Source: Chloroflexota bacterium
GTDB taxonomy: Bacteria; Chloroflexota; Limnocylindria; Limnocylindrales; CSP1-4
Direction of reading: 5' to 3'
Assembly: GCA_003169735.1 (NCBI GenBank)
Contig: PNAP01000107.1
Span: 1-62,907, forward strand
DNA: 62,907 nucleotides
The translations under genes and the position numbers were made by a program. A model generated the notes under the pieces. It saw nothing but the letters and a program-made list of their open reading frames with translations. It searched no databases and was not told where the DNA came from. Numbering within the stretch: position 1 is the stretch's first letter; every line of letters begins with the position of its first letter. Positions 1 to 8,332 of the stretch are shown here, piece after piece.

Positions 1-184
1 CCTCGATCTCGACGGGAAGCGTCACGCCGGGCAGGTAGCGTTCGTTCTCCCGCCGCTCGACGAGCGCCGAGGCATGCTCGGTGTCACGAGCGACCAGCGT
101 CACCGGACCGGACCGGGCGAGCATCAGGGCCAGCGTCGTGCCCCACGTGCCGGCACCGACGACGGCGCGCGATGCCGCGGTCAT
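1..184 (-). CDS. gpsA: Glycerol-3-phosphate dehydrogenase [NAD(P)+], N-terminal part, cut by window edge
   Basis: Reads from an ATG at 184 towards the window edge; about 61 residues are visible. They start [17 protein letters not shown], a Rossmann dinucleotide-binding loop (GxGxxG form), followed by a segment ending RYLPGV, which matches the GpsA N-terminus. The enzyme reduces dihydroxyacetone phosphate to sn-glycerol-3-phosphate for phospholipid synthesis. It lies 27 nt after the der stop, and der-gpsA adjacency is common in bacteria. A 14-bp direct duplication (181-194 and 195-208) lies at and just before the start; an upstream ATG at 198 runs into a stop after five codons, so 184 is the usable start. 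Confidence 0.85.
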   Translation of the reverse strand, partial: MTAASRAVVGAGTWGTTLALMLARSGPVTLVARDTEHASALVERRENERYLPGVTLPVEIE

Positions 185-211
185 CGGCAGGCGCTCATCG
201 GCAGGCGCGCT

Positions 212-1891
212 TCATCGGGCGGGGCGCGAGGCGCGGATCGCCTTTGCCGGACCCGTGGCTCCCGGTCGCGTGCCAGGCTTGGAGGTCTTGCCGGTCCCCT
301 TGCCGCTTCCCTTGAAGCCCGCCTGAGAAGCAGACTTCTTGGCCGACCGCCGTGCGCGGCGCGGCTCGAGCTCGATCCGTGATCGCTCGCGGAAGATCAA
401 GCGGATCGGCGTGCCGCTGAAGCCGAATGCGTCGCGGATGCGGTTCTCGAAATAGCGCTTGTGACTGAAGTGGACGCTCTGCGCCTCGCTCGCGAAGAGC
501 ACGAACGTGGGCGGCTCGATGGCAGCCTGTGTGGCGTAGTAGAAGCGCGGTCGTTTGCCCTTGACGCTCGGTGCAGGCTGACGGAACGCGGCTTCGGTCA
601 GGACCTTGTTGAGTGCGGCCGTGGGGATGCGACGCCGCCGTTCGTCGGCGATGACGATGGCCGCCTCGAGCGCCTTGCCGGCACGCAACCCCGTCTTGGC
701 GCTGATCGCCACGATGGGCGCGTAGCTGATGAACGGCACTTCCCGGCGGATCCGATCGGTGTACTCATCGAACGTGTGCTCGTCCTTCTCGACCAGGTCC
801 CATTTGTTGATGGCGATGACGAGACCGACCCCTTCGTCGATCACGTACCCAGCGACATGGGCATCCTGAGCGGTCAACCCATCGATGGCGTCGAGCACGA
901 GGATGGCGACGTCGGCGCGGCCGATGGCCTTGACGGCGCGCAGCGCGGCGTACTTCTCGGCCGCGGGACCCGAGGCGACCTTGCCGCGCCGGCGGATCCC
1001 GGCCGTGTCCACGAGCCGCAGCGGGCGCTCCCCCCAGACCATTGACGTGTCGATGGCATCGCGCGTCGTGCCGGGGATGTCGCTGACGATGACGCGCTCC
1101 TCGCCGAGCAGCGCATTGAGCAGCGACGACTTGCCGACATTCGGCCGCCCGACGATGGCCACGCGGATGACCGGGAGCGGCGCCGCATCTCCGTCGTCGG
1201 TTTCGTCGGCGTCGGCCACATCGGCATTCGCCGACGGGTACCCGCGCGACGCGGACTCCGCCTCCAGCTCCGCCCACTCGTTGGCGTCTTCGACGTCCGC
1301 CTCGCGCCGTTTACGCTCGACCTCCGAATCGGACTCTGCCGGCAATGCCCAGACGACCGCATCGAGGAGATCGGCCACTCCGCGACCGTGCAGCGCGCTG
1401 ATGGGGTAGGTCTCGTTCCAACCGAGACGATGGAACTCGGCCGCCTCCAGCTCGCGGCGCTCGTTATCGGCCTTGTTGGCGGCGACCAGGACGGGCACCG
1501 TCGCCGAGCGGAGTGTCTCGGCCGCCTCCGCGTCGGAGGGCGTCTCGCCAGCTTCGGCATCGACCACGAAGACGATCAGGTCCGCCTCCGAGATGGCCAG
1601 GCGCGCCTGCTCCTGGACCTTCTCCTCGATCGGGTCACCCGGTCGGCGTTCGAGACCGCCGGTATCGATGACCACGAACCGCCGACCGTTCCACTCGGCC
1701 GGCGAATAGAGACGGTCACGCGTCGTGCGCGCCCGGTCCTCGACGATAGCCGTGCGGCCACCCACGATGCGGTTGAAGAGCGTGCTCTTGCCGACGTTCG
1801 GCCGGCCCACGATGGCGACGACCGGCAGCCCCTCGACGGGTACGTCGCGGATGTCGGTGCGCGACGTCCGCCGCGTCGTTCGAGGCGACAC
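212..1891 (-). CDS. der: Ribosome-associated GTPase Der (EngA)
   Basis: Der is a double GTPase needed for 50S subunit maturation. The 559-residue protein has two G domains, each with a GRPNVGKS P-loop (about residues 29-36 and 248-255), then a KH-like C-terminal domain. Two additions make it longer than the usual 430-490 residues: an acidic linker between the G domains (about 186-240) and a Lys/Arg/Gly-rich C-terminal tail (about 520-559) that could contact rRNA. The GTG start at 1891 directly abuts the ispH stop, implying coupled translation. The ispH-der-gpsA order is typical of bacterial genomes. Confidence 0.96.
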   Translation of the reverse strand: MSPRTTRRTSRTDIRDVPVEGLPVVAIVGRPNVGKSTLFNRIVGGRTAIVEDRARTTRDRLYSPAEWNGRRFVVIDTGGLERRPGDPIEEKVQEQARLAISEADLIVFVVDAEAGETPSDAEAAETLRSATVPVLVAANKADNERRELEAAEFHRLGWNETYPISALHGRGVADLLDAVVWALPAESDSEVERKRREADVEDANEWAELEAESASRGYPSANADVADADETDDGDAAPLPVIRVAIVGRPNVGKSSLLNALLGEERVIVSDIPGTTRDAIDTSMVWGERPLRLVDTAGIRRRGKVASGPAAEKYAALRAVKAIGRADVAILVLDAIDGLTAQDAHVAGYVIDEGVGLVIAINKWDLVEKDEHTFDEYTDRIRREVPFISYAPIVAISAKTGLRAGKALEAAIVIADERRRRIPTAALNKVLTEAAFRQPAPSVKGKRPRFYYATQAAIEPPTFVLFASEAQSVHFSHKRYFENRIRDAFGFSGTPIRLIFRERSRIELEPRRARRSAKKSASQAGFKGSGKGTGKTSKPGTRPGATGPAKAIRASRPAR

Positions 1892-2881
1892 TCAGGCCGC
1901 GCCGGAGATCGGCGGATGTGACGCCGTCGCGGTCCGGAGCCGCCCGATCGAGGTGCTGCGATACGCCGGATCGGCGACGGCGGTGACGGCCGCGCGGGCA
2001 AGTTCCGCGGCACGCGAACGCAGCCCATCCGTGCCCGCCAACTCATAGACGCGTCGCGCGACGCCTTCGAGATCCTCGATCGGCGTGGATGTGCCGCCGG
2101 TCACCCCGACGATCCTGGCCTCGCCGAAGACGGCTGCGTCGGTCAGGTCCGCCGCATTCTCGATCTGTGTCACCGGCCGGCCGGCGATGCTGCAGAGGCG
2201 CGTCAGCTCCTTGGTGTTGGCGCTGTTGCGCCCGCCGACGACCACCATCAGGTCGACCGAATCGGCCAGGTCCATCGTGTCCTGCTGGCGCCGGATGGTG
2301 ACCGGGCAGACCGTGTTGACGATCTTGAGTTCGTGGCAATGCGAGACGAGGTAGGCGGCGAGCTTCTCGAACTTCCAGGGTGGCTGCGTGCTCTGGCTGA
2401 TCAGCGCCATCCGCTTCCGGCGCGGGATGCGCTCCCAATCGCCTTCTTCATCGACCAGGATCGCGTCGGGCGCGAACCCGAGCAGCCCGACGACCTCGGG
2501 ATGGTTGGGCGTGCCGAGCAGGACGATGGTGTAGTCCTCGTCGACCAGGCGAGCCAGCTCCTTCTGCTCCTGGATGACCCAGGTGCAGGTACCGTCGATG
2601 ACCTCGAGACCCTTATCCGCGGCGCGGGCCATCACTTCGGGCGTCACGCCATGGGCGCGGATGACGATGGCGGCGCCGCGATCGACATCGTCGAGTGAAT
2701 CGACGGTCCGGATGCCCTGCGCCTGGAGCTCCTCGATGACGCCCTCGTTGTGCACGACCTGGCCGAGCGTGTGGGTCGACTTGCCGTCGGCGGCAGCCAG
2801 CTTGGCGTAGTCGATCGCTTCGCGGACGCCGTAGCAGAACCCGGTTCGGCGGGCGATCAGGACGGTCTCGACGGTACCCAT
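1892..2881 (-). CDS. ispH: 4-hydroxy-3-methylbut-2-enyl diphosphate reductase
   Basis: Last enzyme of the MEP isoprenoid pathway, converting HMBPP to IPP and DMAPP with a [4Fe-4S] cluster. The three cluster cysteines are visible at C16 (FCYGV), C99 (GTCTW) and C192 (NTVCPVT). With the ATG at 2881 the protein is 329 residues and begins directly at the conserved fold; longer in-frame starts would run into the upstream toxin gene. A -10-like CATACT lies 9 nt before this ATG. The window also holds dxs, so two MEP steps are encoded here. Immediately followed by der. Confidence 0.96.
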   Translation of the reverse strand: MGTVETVLIARRTGFCYGVREAIDYAKLAAADGKSTHTLGQVVHNEGVIEELQAQGIRTVDSLDDVDRGAAIVIRAHGVTPEVMARAADKGLEVIDGTCTWVIQEQKELARLVDEDYTIVLLGTPNHPEVVGLLGFAPDAILVDEEGDWERIPRRKRMALISQSTQPPWKFEKLAAYLVSHCHELKIVNTVCPVTIRRQQDTMDLADSVDLMVVVGGRNSANTKELTRLCSIAGRPVTQIENAADLTDAAVFGEARIVGVTGGTSTPIEDLEGVARRVYELAGTDGLRSRAAELARAAVTAVADPAYRSTSIGRLRTATASHPPISGAA

Positions 2882-2916
2882 GTCGTGGTTAGTATGGCGC
2901 GCTGCGCTGGCTGCCC

Positions 2917-3324
2917 CTACAGCACGAGCTCGACATTGGTCTGAAGGCACGCTTGGCGCAGGCGATCGTCCATCGTCGCGAGCCGAAGGTGACGGCGGGC
3001 GGCAAGGACGAGGTAAGAGGCGTCGTACACGCTGATGTCCGACCGGCGCGCGACGTCTGTCACGCTGCCGAAGGCGTCACCGAGGAGGACTGCTTCGACC
3101 CGCACCGGCAGCGAGAGGAGCAGGGCGTGGACGCGCGAAAGGCCCGTGACGTCCACTCGACCTCGGCGTTCGGCGGTGCGCAGACCATTGGCGACCTCGA
3201 GCGGCCAGATCGCGGGGACGATCGCATCATCGAGGTCCAGTTGGGCAAGGATGCGATCAGCGAATTCGGACGTCTCGTCATCGAGGCACCACGCCAGAGC
3301 GACGGATGCATCGAGCACGAACAC
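2917..3324 (-). CDS. vapC: PIN-domain ribonuclease toxin, VapC-like
   Basis: A 135-residue PIN domain with the expected acidic set: D5 in VLDAS, E43 in PLEVAN, D101 in VYDASY and D119/D120 near the end. VapC toxins cleave RNA (often tRNA or rRNA) and are neutralised by the partner antitoxin. The GTG start at 3324 overlaps the last base of the antitoxin stop (TAGTG), so the two are translationally coupled with the antitoxin first. The RNA target cannot be inferred. The pair lies between plsC and ispH, genes usually contiguous, so it probably arrived later. Confidence 0.9.
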   Translation of the reverse strand: MFVLDASVALAWCLDDETSEFADRILAQLDLDDAIVPAIWPLEVANGLRTAERRGRVDVTGLSRVHALLLSLPVRVEAVLLGDAFGSVTDVARRSDISVYDASYLVLAARRHLRLATMDDRLRQACLQTNVELVL

Positions 3325-3563
3325 TATCGGCGACCCTCGTCGATGAGCTCACGGATGGTGATGCCATTCAGAGGATGACTGCGGCGAAACTCGCGCAGTC
3401 CGGCGATCGCCTCTTCGACCGTCATCGGCGGTGGCTCGGTAACAGGTGAGAGGATCGCGACCGCTACTCCATGCTTCGTGATGGTGATGGTTTCTCCGGC
3501 GGCCACTTCATCGAGCAACCTTGGAAGATGGGTCTTGGCCTCGTAGGCACCGATTCGTCGCAT
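3324..3563 (-). CDS. Phd/YefM-family antitoxin
   Basis: Antitoxin of the downstream PIN toxin, 79 residues. The N-terminus (MRRIGAYEAKTHLPRLLDEV, then a GETITITKHG-like segment) is the Phd/YefM DNA-binding fold; the C-terminal half (EEAIAGLREFRR onwards) would bind the toxin. ATG 3563 is chosen over the in-frame TTG at 3575 because a GGAG lies 8-9 nt before it and because TTG would sit inside the palindromic operator. Autoregulation is likely, as the palindrome covers the promoter. Confidence 0.88.
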   Translation of the reverse strand: MRRIGAYEAKTHLPRLLDEVAAGETITITKHGVAVAILSPVTEPPPMTVEEAIAGLREFRRSHPLNGITIRELIDEGRR

Positions 3564-3574
3564 GTCGTTCTCCA

Positions 3575-3591
3575 ACTAGTCTGAGACTAGT
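3575..3591. promoter_or_regulatory. Palindromic operator of the toxin-antitoxin pair
   Basis: ACTAGTCT-G-AGACTAGT is a perfect inverted repeat with 8-bp arms, 12 nt upstream of the antitoxin ATG. It overlaps the -10-like TAGACT at 3594-3589 (minus strand). This is the expected layout for repression by the antitoxin or the antitoxin-toxin complex. Confidence 0.75.
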
Positions 3592-3594
3592 CTA
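3589..3594 (-). promoter_or_regulatory. -10 box (TAGACT) for the antitoxin-toxin operon
   Basis: TAGACT lies 25 nt before the antitoxin ATG and overlaps both the operator palindrome and the region just beyond the plsC stop. No convincing -35 is visible. Confidence 0.45.
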
Positions 3595-4251
3595 TCAGGC
3601 GAAGCGGCCGCGATGGCGTTCGTCGAGAAGCGTGGCGATGGATCGCATGATCTGATCGCTGGTCGCCGTCAGCGCGGCGCGGCGGGACAGCGTCGCGTCC
3701 GGGGTGATCGTGAACGGCTTTCCCACGCGCATCGTGACGCGCGTGCCGAAACGAGGCAGTCGCTTGCCCCGGCCGAGCAGCGTGTCCGTGTTGGAGACGC
3801 CGATCGGCAGGATGGGCACACCGAGGCGCGTCGCCAACAGCGCCACGCCGGGGAGCGGCTCCTGGAGGACGCCGTCTTTGCTGCGGGTCCCCTCGGGGAA
3901 GATGATGACCACGCCGCCGCCGTCGAGCGCCGCCTTCGCCACCCGGTACGCGTCCACGTCGCTGCCCCCGGCCTTGACCGGGATGACGCCGTTCGAGCGC
4001 AGGAACCAACCGATCGGCCCCACGAACAGCGCGGACTTGGCGAGGAAGCGTGGCCGCCGACGCAGCGCGCGCGCCAGCCAGCCGCCGACGAGCGGCGGAT
4101 CGAGGTTGCTGATGTGGTTGGCGACGATCACGAGGGGACCGCTCGACGGCACATCCTCGAGCCCCTCCACGGTGACGCGCCCGAGCGCCGAAACGAGCAC
4201 ACGCGCGCCGGCGGCCACCAATCGCGTATAGAGCGTCCATTCGGCACTCAC
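3595..4251 (-). CDS. plsC: 1-acyl-sn-glycerol-3-phosphate acyltransferase
   Basis: Transfers an acyl chain to lysophosphatidic acid to form phosphatidic acid at the membrane. The 218-residue protein carries the acyltransferase blocks: catalytic NHISNLD (H46, D51) and FPEGTRS (118-124). The GTG start overlaps the rluB-cmk stop as GTGA, so it is the last coupled gene of the operon beginning at dxs. In many bacteria cmk-plsC is followed directly by ispH; here the toxin-antitoxin pair intervenes. Confidence 0.93.
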   Translation of the reverse strand: MSAEWTLYTRLVAAGARVLVSALGRVTVEGLEDVPSSGPLVIVANHISNLDPPLVGGWLARALRRRPRFLAKSALFVGPIGWFLRSNGVIPVKAGGSDVDAYRVAKAALDGGGVVIIFPEGTRSKDGVLQEPLPGVALLATRLGVPILPIGVSNTDTLLGRGKRLPRFGTRVTMRVGKPFTITPDATLSRRAALTATSDQIMRSIATLLDERHRGRFA

Positions 4252-5750
4252 CGGGGAGCGGCCTCGCGGCGCCGGATGACGGACACGACCTCCGCGATGG
4301 TCTGCTCCACGGTCTGGCCGTCACCGTGGATGACCGTTGCGCCATCGGGGACGCGCAGCGGAGCCACGTCGCGGGTGCTGTCGAGGCGGTCGCGTTCCTC
4401 CATCTCCGTCCGGATGCGGGCGGCGTCCGGACCGTCGGCGGGCAGGCCGCGTTGCACGGCGCGCCGCTTGGCCCGCTCAGCTGCCGATGCCTCGATGAAC
4501 AGCTTGAGATCGGCCTCGGGCAGGATGACCGTGCCGATGTCGCGGCCGGCCATGATGATCCGGCCATCACGGGCGAGCGTCCGCTGGACCGGCATCAACG
4601 CTGCGCGTACGTCGGCGTGCGCGGAGACGCGGCTGACGACGGCATCGACAGCCGGCGATTCGAGGCGCTCGGTCACGTCCTGCCCGGCGACCGAGACATC
4701 CTTCAACCAGCCTGAATCGTCCGGTCGGAGCTCCAGCCGGGGGACGAGTGCGACCAGGCCGGCAGCATCGCCAGGATCGACGCGCTGGTCGAGCGCCAGC
4801 CAGGCCAGCGCCCGATAAAGCACCCCGGTGTCACAGAACCGATAGCCGAGTCTCTGCGCCGCGCCAGCGCCGACCGTGCTCTTGCCGCTCGAAGCCGGCC
4901 CGTCGAGGCTGACCACGAGGCCCGATCGAGGTGAGGGTCCACGCGCGGGCCCAACCGCGGGCCCGACCGCAGGTCCAGCGCCGTCCGGGCCGGCCAGCCG
5001 GCCGCGCTCGGCCGCCGTGAGTGGCCGGACCGCGCCGGTGACGAGGTCATCGAGTCGGAGGCTGCCGATGCGGACCCGCACGAGGCGGTCCACGCTGATG
5101 CCGACGGCGGCGAACATGCGGCGCAGTTGCCGCTTCCAGCCTTGGGTCAGGACCGCCCGATACCAGTTCAGCTCCCGCGAGGATCGACCAGCGACCGATT
5201 CCAGCCGACGGGTCTCGGTCGCGGTGGCCGGTCGCAGCCCGAACAGCCGAGCCCTCCCCTCCTCAAGGTCGACGCCGCCCATCAGCGCCTCGGCCTGATC
5301 GTGGTCCAGCGGCCTGGCCACGCCGATGGCGTATTCACGCTCGACTTCGTGGCTCGGGTGGAGCAGGCGCTGCGCCCATGCCCCGTCATTGGTCATGAGG
5401 ATGAGTCCCTCCGACTCGCGATCGAGGCGGCCGACCGGGTAGATGCGGGCGTGGCGCGCCCGGATCTCGGGTGGCAGCAGCTCGATGACGGTCGATTCGG
5501 CGTGGCGATCCGAGACCGTGCTCGTGACGCCGGCCGGCTTGTGCAGCGCCAGGTAGACCGGGGCCGATCGCCCGCCGAGCAGCTGCCCATCGACGGCGAT
5601 CTCGTCGGTCGTCGGGTCGACGCGTTCACCAACGAGCGCCGGCCTTCCGTTGACCGACACGCGTCCGGCGCCGACGAGCGCATCAGCGCCGCGACGCGAG
5701 GCGATGCCGGCATCGGCCAGGACCTTCTGGATTCGGATCGCCTCAACCAT
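4248..5750 (-). CDS. Fusion: 23S rRNA pseudouridine synthase (RluB-like) + cytidylate kinase
   Basis: One 500-residue frame joins two enzymes usually encoded by neighbouring genes. Residues 1-50 are an S4 RNA-binding domain, about 60-240 a pseudouridine synthase with GRLDRESEGL (catalytic D110), and about 276-500 a cytidylate kinase with the P-loop GPASSGKST (284-292). The parts are joined by a Gly/Pro/Ala repeat linker containing GPAVGPAVGPARGP. RluB isomerises a uridine in 23S rRNA; Cmk phosphorylates CMP/dCMP. The ATG start overlaps the scpB stop by 8 nt. No stop or frame change is visible at the junction, so a natural fusion is preferred over a sequencing error. Confidence 0.93.
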   Translation of the reverse strand: MVEAIRIQKVLADAGIASRRGADALVGAGRVSVNGRPALVGERVDPTTDEIAVDGQLLGGRSAPVYLALHKPAGVTSTVSDRHAESTVIELLPPEIRARHARIYPVGRLDRESEGLILMTNDGAWAQRLLHPSHEVEREYAIGVARPLDHDQAEALMGGVDLEEGRARLFGLRPATATETRRLESVAGRSSRELNWYRAVLTQGWKRQLRRMFAAVGISVDRLVRVRIGSLRLDDLVTGAVRPLTAAERGRLAGPDGAGPAVGPAVGPARGPSPRSGLVVSLDGPASSGKSTVGAGAAQRLGYRFCDTGVLYRALAWLALDQRVDPGDAAGLVALVPRLELRPDDSGWLKDVSVAGQDVTERLESPAVDAVVSRVSAHADVRAALMPVQRTLARDGRIIMAGRDIGTVILPEADLKLFIEASAAERAKRRAVQRGLPADGPDAARIRTEMEERDRLDSTRDVAPLRVPDGATVIHGDGQTVEQTIAEVVSVIRRREAAPR

Positions 5751-6336
5751 CGAGGTCGGTGACTTCGCCGACGTCTTCGACCAGCCGCGCCGCGACCTCG
5801 GCGTCCAGCACCGGCAGCTCGTCGAGCGAGGTCAGCCCGAATCGCTCCAGGAACTCGAAGCCGGTCGCGTAGAGGATCGGCCGACCGGGCGTGTCGGCAC
5901 GTCCCTGCTCGGTGACGAGGCGGCGATGGAGCAGGCTGCGCAGCACGTAATCCGAGTCGACGCCCCGGATCCGCTCGATGACCGAACGCGTCACCGGCTG
6001 GCGATACGCGACGATGGCCAAGGTCTCCAACGCTGCCTGGGAGAGCCGCACGCCGTCGAGGCCGATGTAGCGCGCGATGAGCCGGCCGGCGTCGGGCGAT
6101 GTCGCGAGTTGCACGCGGTCGCCCGCGGCCAACAGGCGGATGCCGCGGTCGCGCAGGCTGACCTCGAGATCGCCGAGAAGAGCGTCGACCGTCTCGGCGT
6201 CGGCGCCGGTCAGGTCGCGGATCTCGCGGCGCGTGAGCGGACGCTCGGCGACGAAAAGCAGCGCTTCGAGCTGCTGGACGCTGAGCGTGTCGGCCGTGAT
6301 GTCGACCTCGATCTCGACGACCTGCCAGTCGTTCAT
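5743..6336 (-). CDS. scpB: Segregation and condensation protein B
   Basis: Winged-helix protein of the SMC-ScpA-ScpB condensin that organises and segregates the chromosome. The sequence shows the family's two winged-helix units (LSVQQLEALLFVAERPLT and LSQAALETLAIVAYRQPVTR). The ATG at 6336 overlaps the scpA stop as ATGA and gives 197 residues; a longer in-frame start upstream is unnecessary. scpA-scpB-rluB is a widespread order. Confidence 0.94.
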   Translation of the reverse strand: MNDWQVVEIEVDITADTLSVQQLEALLFVAERPLTRREIRDLTGADAETVDALLGDLEVSLRDRGIRLLAAGDRVQLATSPDAGRLIARYIGLDGVRLSQAALETLAIVAYRQPVTRSVIERIRGVDSDYVLRSLLHRRLVTEQGRADTPGRPILYATGFEFLERFGLTSLDELPVLDAEVAARLVEDVGEVTDLDG

Positions 6337-7148
6337 CTCCGCGCCACGCGGCAGACGATGGGTCCCCACGGCTCGGATTGCTCGACGACCAGCTCCCGGC
6401 TCTTGACGAGCTCCAACATGGCCATGAAGGTGACCGCCACGACGACACGATCCCGCACGTCGTGGAGCAACTCCTGGAGCACCACCATCGGTGTCCGGCG
6501 CAGCGCGGCCCGGATGATGGCCGCGCGCTCGGCGAGCGTCACCATGCGCGGCATCACCTCGTCGGGAGGCGGCGCTGGTGGCAGTAGTCGCAGCGAGGCG
6601 GAGAGCGCCTCGGCAAGGACGCGTGGATCGAGCGGCGGGCCGGCCGGCGCACGAGCCCCGGTCGCGCTCGAGGCGCTGGCGACCGCAGCTTCTCGATGCA
6701 CCATCACGAAGCCGGCCGCGGCCCGGGCCGCGAGCGCCGCGCCGGCATCGCGGAACCGCTTGTACGCGAGCAACCGCGCCCGCAACTCGGCCTCAGGATC
6801 AAGGGTGAGGTCAGCTGTGCCGAGCGGCACCACCGGCGGGCGTGGCAGTAGCGCGCGACTCTTGATCAGGATCAGCTCGGAACAGACGGCGATGAAAGCG
6901 CTCAAATGCGGCAACTGGTCGTCGGTGAGCGCTGCCATCGCGTCGAGGTAGGCGCCGGCGAGGTCGCCGAGCGAGACCTCCAGGATGTCCAGCCGCTGTT
7001 GCTCGATGAGCGACAGCAGCAGCGCGAGCGGGCCATCGAAGGCCTCCAGACGCACGTGCGTGGCTTGATCGGGATGGCGGCCCTGTTCGACGCGCACGCT
7101 GGCGACGCCCCGCCGCGGCGCGATCATCGGTCCGGCGACGGCGTCCAT
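6333..7148 (-). CDS. scpA: Segregation and condensation protein A (kleisin)
   Basis: Kleisin subunit bridging the SMC heads. The characteristic N-terminal segment VRLEAFDGPLALLLSLIEQQRLDILEVSL and an ELILIKSRALLP block are present. The 271-residue form starts at ATG 7148, 10 nt after the HD-protein stop, with GGTGA just upstream as ribosome binding site. The stretch between helices is Ala/Pro-rich, as expected in high-GC genomes. Confidence 0.93.
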   Translation of the reverse strand: MDAVAGPMIAPRRGVASVRVEQGRHPDQATHVRLEAFDGPLALLLSLIEQQRLDILEVSLGDLAGAYLDAMAALTDDQLPHLSAFIAVCSELILIKSRALLPRPPVVPLGTADLTLDPEAELRARLLAYKRFRDAGAALAARAAAGFVMVHREAAVASASSATGARAPAGPPLDPRVLAEALSASLRLLPPAPPPDEVMPRMVTLAERAAIIRAALRRTPMVVLQELLHDVRDRVVVAVTFMAMLELVKSRELVVEQSEPWGPIVCRVARR

Positions 7149-7158
7149 CGGCGTCACC

Positions 7159-7656
7159 CTAGTTCGCTTCGTCGGCGAGGCGCAGCGCCTCACCGGCGGA
7201 GGCGTCGAGAGGGGCGGACTGGTTGCGGATCAGCTCAGCGGTGCGTGGCGTGCATCCGGCCGCGAGCGCCATCTCCGCCGAGACGGCGGCGTGGACGCGG
7301 ATCCGTGCCAATGGCGCGGCGAAACCGGGCATCCGCCCGGTCACGGTGAGCACCCGTTGACCATACCGCTCACCGAGCGACCAGGCGACCCGCGGCCACA
7401 GGCCGACGTCCGGGCCTTTGCCGCAGTCATGGAGCAGGCCGGCCAACAGCAGCTCCGTATCCGCGCCGTGGCCCGAGGCACGCAGCGACCCCACCACATC
7501 CAGGCCGTGGCGCCGGTCCGGCCGAGGCATGCCCTCGAAGAGGGCGGCCTGCACCGGCGTCAGCCACTCCCCCAGCGCGTTCCGTTCGTCTGTCGCTACC
7601 CGTCCCGTCAGATAGCGGCGGAACTGCCGAGCCTTCCCGGCCCACCAGCCGCTCAC
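7159..7656 (-). CDS. HD-domain hydrolase of unknown substrate
   Basis: A 165-residue single-domain HD protein. Metal-binding residues are visible as H50 (DRRHGLDVV) and HD 76-77 (LLAGLLHDCGKG). HD proteins hydrolyse phosphate esters or nucleotides; the substrate cannot be told. The GTG start overlaps the upstream protease stop (GTGA), so the protein is made together with the site-2 protease and just ahead of ScpA. The function is unassigned. Confidence 0.8.
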   Translation of the reverse strand: MSGWWAGKARQFRRYLTGRVATDERNALGEWLTPVQAALFEGMPRPDRRHGLDVVGSLRASGHGADTELLLAGLLHDCGKGPDVGLWPRVAWSLGERYGQRVLTVTGRMPGFAAPLARIRVHAAVSAEMALAAGCTPRTAELIRNQSAPLDASAGEALRLADEAN

Positions 7657-8330
7657 ATCACCGCGAAGAACGGCGCTCCGGGCACGAGGATGTCGAGGAA
7701 GAACTGGATGATCGGCCCGATGATCTGCCCGCCGACAAGGATGATGACCACGAGCAGCAGGATGGCGTACTGCTCGAACTGGCGAAGTTGCCAGGCCGTG
7801 CGCGAATCGACCAGGCCGAGCAGCACCCGCCAGCCATCGAGCGGCGGGATCGGCAGCAGGTTGAAGATGAAGAGCGAGACGTTGATGACGACCCAGATGT
7901 AGCTGACGTCGTACACGAGGCTCAGGAGACGGTTCTCGAAGATGGTCAGGAGCAGGCTGTCATTCGAGATCACCAACCGGAGCGGGATGGCGACGATCGC
8001 CGCCAGCGCCAGGTTGGAGACCGGCCCGGCCGCGGCCACCAGCGCCTCGCCCCGACGACCACCCTCGAGGTTCATCGGGTTGACCGGCGTCGGCTTGGCC
8101 CAGCCAATGAAGAATCCGCTGGCGACGGCGCTCAGCACCAGGATCCCGGCCCCGAGCGGGTCGAGATGCTTGCGCGGATCGAGCGTGAGTCGCCCCTGCC
8201 AGCGTGCCGTCGAATCGCCCAACCGATAGGCAGCGAGCGCGTGGCTGAATTCATGGACCGGGAAACCGACGAGGAGCATCACCCCCACCGCGATGAGGGC
8301 GGGGACGAGATACGACGGATCGTTGAACAC
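7653..8330 (-). CDS. Site-2 protease family intramembrane metalloprotease (M50)
   Basis: A 225-residue polytopic membrane protein with the zinc site HEFSH (H26, E27, H30) in the first hydrophobic segment and the distal NLLPIPPLDG block (D165), the two signatures of the compact Rv-type/YwhC-like M50 family. It would cleave a transmembrane substrate; none is identifiable, though the upstream PH/SHOCT membrane protein is a neighbour in the same operon. The GTG start follows the upstream stop by 2 nt. Confidence 0.9.
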   Translation of the reverse strand: MFNDPSYLVPALIAVGVMLLVGFPVHEFSHALAAYRLGDSTARWQGRLTLDPRKHLDPLGAGILVLSAVASGFFIGWAKPTPVNPMNLEGGRRGEALVAAAGPVSNLALAAIVAIPLRLVISNDSLLLTIFENRLLSLVYDVSYIWVVINVSLFIFNLLPIPPLDGWRVLLGLVDSRTAWQLRQFEQYAILLLVVIILVGGQIIGPIIQFFLDILVPGAPFFAVM

Positions 8331-8332
8331 GC

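Noticed and set aside
181-208. Two 14-bp direct repeats as an attachment or CRISPR-like site
   Set aside because: A single tandem duplication at the gpsA start, with no spacer structure or associated genes; more likely replication slippage.
4925-4980. Gly/Pro/Ala repeat in rluB-cmk as an assembly artefact splitting two genes
   Set aside because: Repeat units keep the frame, no stop is present, and no independent start with ribosome site precedes the kinase half. Kept as a fusion, with a check suggested.
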